Of a stretch of DNA of 64,000 nt, positions 25,507 to 35,589 are shown one piece after another. Under the pieces are notes generated by a model that was not told the origin of the DNA, did not search any database, and was given only the letters and a program-made list of their open reading frames with translations. Within the stretch, counting starts at the first letter, position 1, and each line of letters starts with the position of its first letter. The DNA is from Branchiostoma floridae. Taxonomy: Eukaryota > Chordata > Leptocardii > Amphioxiformes > Branchiostomatidae. Where the stretch lies: assembly GCF_000003815.2 (NCBI RefSeq), contig NC_049985.1:1-64000 (forward strand). Direction: 5' to 3'. A program made the position numbers and the translations under genes.

Positions 25507-28500
25507 ATGTTGAGGGTCTGTGAGAAACTCCGTGAGGCGGACGCGAAGGGCAGGAGGTACGGACTAGCCCGTGCGGAGACAGGCTACCTCCGTGCCCTGG
25601 TGGACGCCATGGCTGACATGGACAGGCTGACGGAAGTGGAGCTGCTCAAAAGTCTGGGCGACGTGAACATGGAGAAGGGAAGACTCAGGAAGGACGTAGG
25701 GAAGTTCAACATGGCCTTGGCGCTTTACATGGCTGCTAAGGTCCGGTGTGACAATCGGGATCAGGGAGAAGGTATAGAACACCGATACGAATACACGGAG
25801 TGGCTCCTACAAGAGATGACGTCAAAGTGGCCACAGGGTAAAGAGCAGAAAACTGCATACCAGGAAACGACTACACCTGCAAAGGTGGCAGGAAAGTTTC
25901 AAGACCTGGACAAGAGATGGACTTTCGGTGGTGACACAGAATCTGTGCTGCTTGGATACGCACAGTTGATGGTAGAGGGAATAGTAAACGACAACAGCAT
26001 GTTAGAAGCAGAAGCGAGTAAGAGTCTCGGTGACGTGTACCTGAAAAGAGGAACAGAAACTAGAGACACTAGAGACTTGACCAGAGCTACTGCTCTGTAC
26101 AACAAGGCACTGGAGCGGTGCCACAACGCACAGGGAACAGTTGCCCTCGTCCACCGCGTACTGCACACCGCAAAAATCAGGCAAAAAATCATCACAATAA
26201 AGAAGAACGTGAGTGATCCATTTTTGTATTTCATTGGAAAGGAGAATATCTAAACAGTAGTACTAGTAATGCAACTATAATACGTTTTGCAATAGAAGGA
26301 TATCAGATTCTTAATTTGATTTCTATTCATTTGTCATTTTTGGTCCCTTTTTTGATGTGTTACTTGATAAAGATCCTGTTCAAATGCTAACTTTGCTCTA
26401 TAATGATGGACAACAACAAGTTATATGACATTAAACAGATACGCTCGAGTCGACCTTCCAAGAGTCAGGCATGTGAGGATATTGACCTTTGATCAATCGC
26501 CAATGTTCATTTGTGCGTTAGGTAATACGATCGTCCACTGTTAATCATTCATGACTTCTTATCGCTTCACGTAGAGGTCAACACGCACGCGGCGACAACA
26601 TGACATGAGAGGACGGAAGGACCACTTCTCAACTGCGCCCTCTAGCGACATGACTAATGACGGCATGCCCAGTGTACACATGTAAGTGCGGAGAGGACTA
26701 CTTCTATTTCAATGGTCTTCACCTTGTATCTATCTTTTAGAAGAACTTTTAATGGACGTTCTTTTATTCTTCTTCAGTGCTGCGGAGCAACAAGATGCTG
26801 AAAGAGAAGTTGAAGAGGAGATGTTAGTATCAAATATTTCTTTGTACTTTATACTTTTTTTTAGATTTCAAACATAGGAAAGTGGTCAAAAATGGAGAAA
26901 ATGAACATGGAAGCTTTACATCATGGCAAGACATTTAATTACAAAAAAGTTGATATACAAGAATAAGTTTGACATAAGTAACCCGTATCACTCGAGGTAC
27001 CAGCCATTCAGATCGCTAGATCGCTAGACGGCCACTTCCGGGAGGGCTGAAACCGAGACTTTTCGTCAGCGACGCTAGCGGTGCACACGGAGTGTGGCCG
27101 AATTAATTAGATAAAAGCCGGTGTGGTAGATAGATCGGTCCGGAGTATCCGCACAAAATTGTGTAATGGCCCATGCATGGCATAAGTACAAATGGAAATA
27201 CAAACGAGGCCATGCATTTAAGATCTTTATTTCAGGTAATTCTAATTTCATTCAAACAATGAGAACATGGTTTGCTTTGCCGGCTTTAGATCATACCACA
27301 AGCACCTCCATGCGGCAGACCGTGACTTTGCAAATGGAGACCTGGACGCAGCAGAGCAGAACCTAGCAGCCGCCCTGAAGCTGGTTCATGGTTTGTCATC
27401 CATATACTGTCCATGCACGCCTTTTATTGCATGTCTTGTCTAAATGCTTGCAATCGCAGATTAAAAAATATCTTTAAAATATACAGAAAAACATGAAGAG
27501 GTAATTTTATATTGTAAAGTAGTTTAGCATAACTTTGATACTCATAGATATTTGTCATACCTTCAAATGTCTGTATGTATTCAACATTCCAATCAAAACT
27601 CCAACCATAGACGTACCCATGTGATTCATCTGTAGACGTTGTATCAATTCTAATTCGTCTCTGATTCGTAATCCATAGATCCAGGCAAACCTGATAAGGC
27701 TAGAGAAGCCGACTGTCTGTGCAGGTTGGGTGACGTCTACGTCGAGCGAGGCAAGCGGACAGGAGAAGGTAGGACATTCACACAGGCAGCAGCTCTGTAT
27801 AACGCCTCCATGGCACGGACAGATGGAGACAAACAAAACATGGTAGCAAGGCTGCAAGAAACAGAAAGGCAGTTTCTCAGGAACACCTGTAAAATAGACT
27901 GTGAACCGTTTCCGTACAGCAGCGCGTTAGATCACATAAAGGAACTGGACAACATGCGCGCCCGTGTAAAATCCCAACTAGACACAATTCATCAGGAACA
28001 CAACCCTTATCAGTTTGATGAAGACAATCCCGTCGTGAGAGAAGTAGAGATCAAACGAGCTGAAGCTATCAAGAACTTGTTCAAGAGAATCACGATTCAA
28101 AGACAACAGTTTATCCAAGTACTGTCAAAAGAATGTGTAGATAAACTCGGACCTACTCCGTGCAAGTACGCCTTCATCGGGCTAGGCTCACAGGCCACAG
28201 AACTTGTCACGCCGTACTCCGACCTGGAGTTCGCCATTCTGATTGAGGAAGGGGAGGATAACGATGATACACGGAGGTACTTCCTTAATCTCACACACTA
28301 CTTACATCTAAAAGTCATCAACCTTGGGGAAACCATCCTCCCAGCCATGGCCATCCCGTCACTGAACGACTTCCTCTCGGAAGACCCGGAGAAAAACTGG
28401 TTCTTCGACTCCGTCACACCTCGCGGCTTCGCCTTCGACGGCTTCATGCCATGGGCTTCCAAGACTCCTTTTGGAAGAGACAAAACCCAAACCAAGGATC

Positions 28501-31361
28501 CCCTTAGTCTCATCCAGACTCCTGCAGAGTTGGCAAAATATCAGCGTCGACACATCGCCCTAACAGAAGGCTATCACCTGTCAGACATCCTCAGACGGGT
28601 GGTTTACTTGACAGGTGACGAGTCTTTGGTGGATGAGTATACAGTCAAAGTCAGCAAAAGTGTTAATCGTTCGGATGTGCTCTCACGTTGGTCAGTAATA
28701 CCGACGCTGAAGGAAGATATTCGGCAGGTAAAGGACTTGGAGCTAACGGGGCACCTTTTGGATGTCAAAAAAGAAATATACCGCTTTCCTAGCGTAGTGG
28801 TTGATCTGTTGAGCTTGAGCGTTTGCTGTGGAATGACGGTCTCAAGTGTGTGGAGAACAATAGAAGAGTTACAAAGAGCAGGACGAATCAGCCAAGAAGA
28901 CGCCCACCACTTGACTGTACTGATCAGCATCTCAGCGGAGCTGCGGTTAAGAACGTACATCGCCAACGGAGGACAGAAGGACAGACTGTCTCCTCTCACG
29001 GAAATGAAAGTCCAACTAGGTAAACATGACGTAGACGGCACTTTCTTAGAGTCTGTTTTCTACATACCAGACTCAAAGATGCTTTTTAGGTACTATTACA
29101 CTTCCATCCCATTAAAAACATGCATTGTTGTTACAGTTTTGAACGCGGGTCCAACAGCAAAGATATTTCAAACAGACATATTTGATACTTCATCTCTAAC
29201 AAGGGGCCGAATGGCACAGCAGCTTTTCCATTTAGACGCTGCCATACGTCACCTGGAAGCAGCACTGGAAGAGGCGGACGTGGATAAGGAAAGGCAGTTA
29301 GAAATACATTTCGATCTAGGTCATGCCATGAGAAGGCTCGGTGACTTCGAGAAAGCGATGAGCCACTACGAATTGGCTTTCCAAATTGGTAGTGCAATAT
29401 ATGGTGACACCACCAAAGGGCGTCACAACATTGCGACATTGGTGGGAAGCATTGGATCCTGTTGGAGTGGGCTTGGCAATCAGAAAAAAGCTATCAGTTA
29501 TCACGAACAGTCACTGGAGATGGAAAAAGCTATCTACGGATTTAACACGCCACATCCCGCAAAAGCTGCATCACTTAATAACATTGGAAAATGTTGGAGT
29601 GATCTTGGTGATGAGAAAAAAGCTATTAGGTATCACGAACAGTCACTGAAGATGATGAAAGCTATCTATGGGGATAAAACAGCTCATCCTGATATCGCTT
29701 TATCTTTGGGCAACATAGGAAATAGTTGGGGTAACCTAGGTGATCAGAGGAAAGCTATCAGCTATTACGAACAGTCACTTAACATGACGAAAACTATGTA
29801 TGGTGAAGCAACAGCACATCCTGACATTGCTGCATCTTTGAACAATATTGGAGAATGTTGGCGTGACCTTGGTGATCAGAAGAAAGCTTTGAGTTATCAC
29901 GAACAGTCACTGACGATGAAGAAAGTTATATATGGCGAAACAACAGCGCATCGAGACATTGCTTCATCCTTAAATAACATAGGAAACTGTTGGAGCGTTA
30001 TTGGTGATCAGGGAAAAGCTATTACGTATTACGAACAGTCATTGCAAATGCTCAAAACTACCTATGGCGAAACAACAGCACATCCCGACATAGCGTCATC
30101 CTTCAACAACATTGGAAAATCTTGGGGGGATCTCGGCGAGTACAGGAAAGCTCTAAGTTATCACGAACAGTCACTGAAGATAAAGAAAACATTCTATGGA
30201 GAAAGCACAGCACATCCCGATGTCGCTGCATCATTAAACAACATTGCAACATGTTTCGATGGCCTTGGCGATCTGAAAAAGGCTATGACTTATTACGAAC
30301 ATTCATTGCAGATGAGGAAAACTCTCTATGGCGAAACAACAGAACATTCAGACATTGCTGCATCGCTGAACAATATTGGGAAATGTTGGCGTGGGCTTGG
30401 TGATTCGAGCAAAGCCATTAGATTTTACGAACAGTCCCTTCAGATGATGAAAACGGTCTACGGTGAAACAACAGAACATCCTGCTATTGCTACATTATTA
30501 AATAACATTGGAACGTGTTGGAATGTCCTTGGCGATCTGAAAAAAGCTCTCTGTTATTACGAAGAGTCACAAACGATGAGGAATACTCTCTATGGCGAAT
30601 CAACCGCACATCCGGAAATAGCAGATTCACTAAACAACATCGGAAGTTGTTGGAGTGACCTTGGTGATTCGAAGAAAGCTATCAATTATTACGAACAGTC
30701 ACTGAAGATGACAAAAGCTATTTTTGGTGAAAAAGCCCACCCCGACATTGCGTCATCATTAGGCAACATTGGATCAAGTTGGAGTAAGCTTGGCGATCAT
30801 AGTAAAGCTATCAGGTACCACCTACAGTCGCTGAACATGCAGAAAGCTATCTATGGCAAAACAACAGCGCATCGCGAGATAGCTTCTTCCTTACATAACA
30901 TTGGAGATTGCTGGAGTAAGCTCGGACATCAGATCAAAGCTATAATGTATCACGATTACTCGTTGAAAATGATGAAAGTTGTATATGGCGAAACAACTGC
31001 ACATCCCGATATTGCCTTATCTTTGAACAGCATTGGTTCATGTTGGAGTAAACTTGGCGATCAAAGGAAAGCTATCAGGTATTTCGAATACTCAATGATG
31101 ATGATGAAAGACATCTGTGGGGTGGACAAGGCACATCATCATATTGCCTTGTCACTTACCAACATTGGAGTAGGCTGGTTCAAACTCGGCGATCCGAGTA
31201 AAGCTGTCAGTTACTGCGAACAGTCGCTTAAGATGATGAAAGTTCTCTATGGTGATAACACGGAACACCCCATTATTACGCAAGTACAGAACTACATACG
31301 TGTATTTCGGAGTGCTCTCCCTGACAACACTTTAAGATTTCAAAATAGCCATGAGAAATAG
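25507..31361 (+). CDS. TPR protein with GlnD/DUF294-like nucleotidyltransferase domain (copy 1, intact)
   Basis: Five exons: 25507-26208, 26575-26681, 26778-26822, 27290-27390, 27679-31361; phases 0,2,2,1 all fit; 4638 nt, 1545 aa. Residues 1-360 hold three related TPR-like units (SLGDV...ALYN.A..RC). Residues ~475-600 form a nucleotidyltransferase-like domain with GLGSQATELVTPYSDLEFAI: G488-S489, then D500-x-E502, the pattern of metal-binding DNA-polymerase-beta-fold NTases, closest by eye to GlnD N-terminal/DUF294 proteins. A helical segment follows (LDVKKEIYRFPS...; EDAHHLTVLISISAELRLR) resembling the DUF294 C-terminal substrate-binding region. From ~850 on come one degenerate and 14 regular 44-residue kinesin-light-chain-like TPRs and a C-terminal cap. 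No signal peptide or membrane span is seen, so it is likely cytosolic. Substrate unknown; nucleotidyl or pseudo-enzyme scaffold are both possible. Exon 2's acceptor (GTAG before AGG) is the least certain border. Confidence 0.85.
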
Positions 31362-32142
31362 ACCTCTGATCTGAAACCATACAAGCCGTTTGATCGGTTA
31401 CAGGACTAATTTTGGACAACAACTCGTTGCAGATTTTGTTTTGTATAACTGATTTTTGTTTTGTTACTTGTGTGTGATGTGATTGTGTTATTGATCCCTT
31501 ACTTGAGATGTCATTGTTAATTCTGTATATACTTTAATTTCTGTTATATAGTTTATGTAATAGTTTCCATACGCTTTCTTCCATGCTTGGAAACCAACAT
31601 TTTCTATTGTTAAAGGTGCTACCAAGATGTTTTGAAGCTGAAAAGACTGCCCAGCACATGGAATGGTTTGAAATTGTTAAAGCAATAGACATTTGTTCCT
31701 ATTGTATATGTCGTAAAGTAGTCTTTAAGTTATCTTTTATCAAGTGTGAATTTAATATGTACATTGTATGGTTTGCATGTGTTCCTGTGTGTCAGGTTTG
31801 TGTCCCGTTATGTTTGTTGATAAGGAGCACAGGAAGTAGCCACCATGCACTTGTTTATTGTTAAGCTCATTGTGGACCTTAATAAAGTCAAGTCAATAGA
31901 CTATGAACATGTTAAGCCTTTGGTGACATTTTATACATTCCTATGTTTACAATGCAGGGACTAGAAATTATATTTATATGCTGTCTGCCATCAACGAGCC
32001 ATTGCAATATGCATACAGAAATGAAAAGTGATTAAACAAAAATCCCAAATTAGTAGATAAACTCAATCAACTAATCATACATTAGTTTAAACATCATTCA
32101 TGCGGGGGAGAACCAAAGAAGACGCTTGAATCATTATTTTGT
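31362..32142 (+). other. 3' UTR of NTase-TPR copy 1 and spacer
   Basis: No coding exon. AATAAA at 31881-31886, about 520 nt after the stop, followed by GTCAAGTCAA, is the best candidate end of the transcript. A 93-codon frame (31583-31864) lies inside and is not convincing. Confidence 0.5.
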
Positions 32143-32515
32143 TTTAAATGAAGACCTTTATTGCGCATTTTGCCACACCGGGCTAAGTACAGGTCACAAC
32201 AAGATAGAGTTAACAGATATACAATAAAACTATGATCTTAAAACTTCTCCTCGCTATAAGTTATGGTAGAAACAAAATAGCAGATACGTTTTATGATCGA
32301 TGGCTTATCTAGTGCATTAGAAATATACAGAACTTGAGTGTGTGAAATAAGGAACTATGCTTTGTATAAGCCTATGCATGTTCGTTTCGCCCCGACGTCG
32401 ATACAATCAATATTCTATTACAAACTGCCATTCGTCATCTATTCTACTTGGATCACAATATACATTTTCTTTAAAAAAGCGTGCGGTATGACTTCCGGTT
32501 TCAACCCGAGACATT
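32143..32515 (-). mobile_element. second LINE 3' fragment, same family as 11721-12290
   Basis: On the minus strand it ends AATAAAGGTCTTCATTT and shares with the 11.7 kb fragment the phrases CACACCGGGCTAAGTACAGG (plus strand), AACTTCTCCTCGCT and TTTTATGATC(A/G)ATGG. More decayed, with no open frame left. Confidence 0.75.
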
Positions 32516-32689
32516 AGAACTAACAGATGACGTAATGTTGCCGTAGGCAGTGTGACACTGTCTTTGTTTCGTCAGACGCATTAGGCTAACACGGAGACCT
32601 ACGACCGTGTAGGCAACGAGTTTTATCAGGCTATAAAAAATAATCGACTATAGATTAATAGACAGAAGTCTAGCTCTCCCCTGTCACTG

Positions 32690-33180
32690 ATCAATATAGC
32701 TTCTGAAAGGGGAATCCCCCTTCCCGGACGCACCCGCCCAACAGGTGAGGTCACACCTGGGGACTTCCGTATTTGTATGTAGCGCGAACAAAACAAACAC
32801 GGAGACGTATACCGGTGAAGATAAGCAGTTTTACAGGTGTTCTTTTAGTAGAAGTCCTCCATGTTGAGGGTCTGTTAGAAACTCCGTGAGGCGGACGCGA
32901 AGGGCAAGAGGTACGAACTAGCCACCTATATCCCACTTATCAATAGAACCTTCCGAAAACGGAATCCCCCTTGACAGACGCCCCCGCCCAACAGGTGGCG
33001 TCACACCTGGGGACTTCCACTTTCGTGATGACTCACGCACAAAGCTGACACAGGTACCTATACCAGCAGTGAAGATTGGCAGTTTTACAGGTGTTCTCTG
33101 AGTAGAAGTCCGCCATGTTGAGGGTCTGTGAGAAACTCCGTGAGGCGGACGCGAAGGGCAGGAGGTACGGACTGGCCCGT
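32690..33180 (+). repeat. ~249 bp tandem duplication covering promoter side and start of exon 1 of copy 2
   Basis: Unit A (about 32690-32932) and unit B (about 32938-33180) share GGAATCCCCCTT, CCCGCCCAACAGGTG, TCACACCTGGGGACTTCC, AGTTTTACAGGTGTTCT and the first ~65 nt of the coding exon. Unit B leads into the intact first exon; unit A is truncated. Confidence 0.85.
32861..32932 (+). pseudogene. decayed fragment of a NTase-TPR first exon
   Basis: Starts ATGTTGAGGGTCTGT like the two intact first exons (MLRVC) but the next codon is TAG (32876-32878) instead of GAG. Similarity continues (CTCCGTGAGGCGGACGCGAA) to about 32932 and then breaks off. A dead exon start left by local tandem duplication. 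Confidence 0.8.
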
Positions 33181-33816
33181 GCGGAGACAGGCTACCTCCG
33201 TGCCCTGGTGGACGCCATGGCTGACATGGACAGGCTGGCGGAAGTGGAGCTACTCAAAAGTCTGGGTGACGTGAACTTGGAGAAGGGAAGACTCGGGAAG
33301 GACGTAGGGAAGTTCAACGTGGCCTTGGCGCTTTACGTAGCTGCTATGGTCCGGTGTGACCATCGGGATCAGGGAGAAGGTATAGAACACCGATACGAAT
33401 ACACGGAGAGGCTTTTACAAGGGGTGTCGTCAAAGGGGCCACAGGGTAAGGAACGGTCAACTGAAGACAAAGAAATGACTACACCTGCAAAGATGGCGGG
33501 AATCTTTCAAGACCTGGACAATAGACGGGCTGCCGGTGGTAACACAGACTCTGTGCTGGTTGGATACGCACAGTTGATGATAGAGGGAATAGTAAACGAC
33601 AACAGCACGTTAGAAACAGAAGCAATCAAAAGTCTTGGTGACGTGTACCTGAAACGAGGAACAGAAACTAAGGACACTAGAGACTTGACCAGAGCATCTG
33701 CTCTGTACAACAAGGCACTAGCGCGGTGTCACAACTTACAGGGAGCAGTTGTCATTGTCCACCGCTTACTGCACACCGCAAAAATCAGGCAAGAAATCAG
33801 CACAACTAAACGCAAG
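33115..33816 (+). CDS. first exon of NTase-TPR copy 2 (TPR N-terminal part)
   Basis: Open for 702 nt (234 codons), exactly the length of copy 1's first exon, ending AAG|GTGAGC in phase 0. About 85-90% identical in protein to copy 1 and carrying the same TPR-like units (LLKSLGDVNLEKG, IKSLGDVYLKRG). If unspliced it reads on to a stop at 33844-33846. A matching second exon lies at 34711-34790 (RQQDVRGQKDHFS, phase 0 in, 2 out). After that the chain fails (see 35032-35106). Confidence 0.75.
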
Positions 33817-34257
33817 GTGAGCGAAGACGTTTCCCTCGTATTGTGACAAATCTTTAGTACAATACATGGAACAGTTCTATGCACCTTATTGTTCAATTTT
33901 GAAATCCAAAAGTATAATTTTGTTGCAGTATCTTTCTTATATTGTTCTTTACCGGTATATATTTTGCTGTTCTGTATCTTATGCTGTTGCCTGATTGCCG
34001 AGATACCGTAGTTGACAGAATGTAACCTATTGTGACCATTTACATATCGCAAGAGGGAATTTCACGCTTTATACAGGGAAATCATACATAATGTCTTTGT
34101 TTTATATTTGTGAAAAAGTAAGTTTTTTTTCTGATGCGAAGCACAAAGGAAACGACCTGACAGTTCGGTTTTATAGTGGAAACTAGCGAATGACCGCAGA
34201 TGCCACAGACTTGAACGCATGTTTAGCTCGAATTATCTCACATAGTGCATGGTTGTT

Positions 34258-34600
34258 GTCTTCTTTATTTCTTTATTTGAATTTACCACATGCAAAAACA
34301 AGTGGAAGGGAGGACAAAACAGGTGTATCAACACCTTTACAAGTTGTCCTCCCAAACCTGAAATGATAATAGAAAACAATACGAAACCAAAATCAAACAA
34401 TAAACATTAGACATCAAAAGTCAGTAGACATAAATATACAATTCGGTGACAATTATACACAGAATTGATTATATACAAAATTATCAAATATCATTATGTA
34501 CAGAGTAAAAAGCTAATTATAATACTAATGTAAATTATAAGTGTCTTCGAAGTGTAATCTACTCATTACAGTTTCTCTTGGTGGGTGTGTAGTAGTAGAT
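34258..34600 (-). mobile_element. possible retroelement 3' end
   Basis: On the minus strand the segment ends in an A-rich CAAATAAAGAAATAAAGAAG-like tail, the form of a retroposed 3' end. No coding remnant seen. It lies in the intron between exons 1 and 2 of NTase-TPR copy 2. Confidence 0.35.
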
Positions 34601-35031
34601 TTAACTTCAATATCTCTTTACACTCAGAAAAAAGCCGTAGACTGCTACAGTATTAGACCACGGTTTTAGTAATCATCGATTGCTACTTATCGGCTTACTT
34701 ACGTACGCAGCGACAACAAGACGTGAGAGGACAGAAGGACCACTTCTCAGCCGCGCCCTCTAGCGACGGTATCGATGTGGAGCTGTGCAGGTAAGTACAC
34801 GGGACACTGGTTCTTTTGTTGGTTTCAACTAGCATCTGCATTTCTTGAAGAAGAATGTAACGGGCAGAATGCCCTGGAGCCACAGAATGATGAAAACGTT
34901 AACGGAGCTGACGATGTTAAGATAATGCCCTCCGTTCATTTAGACGTTGTTTTGAGTTTGACAACGCTATTCGAGATCAACCTTAATCTTCATGTAAATT
35001 ATCTGCATTGAAATTACGCTTGTTGTTGCAG

Positions 35032-35106
35032 ATCCTACCAAAGATACATCCAGACAGAAGACCGTGACTTAGCAGAACATAGCAGCCGCCCTGAAGCTTG
35101 TTCACG
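35032..35106 (+). pseudogene. damaged exon 4 of NTase-TPR copy 2
   Basis: Corresponds to copy 1's 101-nt exon 27290-27390 (same CAG acceptor side, same GTTTGTCAT donor side, shared GACCGTGACTT and GCAGCCGCCCTGAAGCT) but is 75 nt, a 26-nt internal loss. This changes the exit phase from 1 to 2, so joining to the next exon (35458) gives CGA TCG CTA TAA, an immediate stop. The equivalent of the small exon 3 could not be found in frame between 34790 and 35032. Confidence 0.7.
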
Positions 35107-35589
35107 GTTTGTCATACATGCACACCTGATTATATTTCACACCAAACCACAGATTTGTATAAAAAATGCCGTTGTTTTTCCTGGCGTTTCTTGGTCCTTT
35201 CCTCCGCCTGTCAAACCTTGCCACCTTTGAATCTAAAATTTCTGTTGAATGTACACGGTACATATTTTAATGATTTAAAATCAGAGAGCCCACTTTCATC
35301 CATATTCATATTGATATTTAGTTTTGCTATAACTTTTGATAACTAGTTGCTTAAATATTAAAAATCGTGTGTTATTTGTCATTCTTAAACGTAACCGTAG
35401 TATTAAGTATACCTGCCAATCTTTTGTCGCTCTGATCACTTCAAATTCTTACCACAGATCGCTATAAACCCGACAAGGCTAGAGAAGCCGACTGTCTGTG
35501 CAGGGTGGGGTGACGTCTACGTCGAGCGAGGCAAGCGGACAGGAGAAGGTAGGAAATTCACACAGGCAGCAGCTCTGTATAACGCCTCC

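Noticed and set aside
28604..29041. 145-codon minus frame opposite the NTase-TPR exon
   Set aside because: Antisense shadow of a conserved coding exon; a corresponding but differently broken shadow occurs opposite copy 2.
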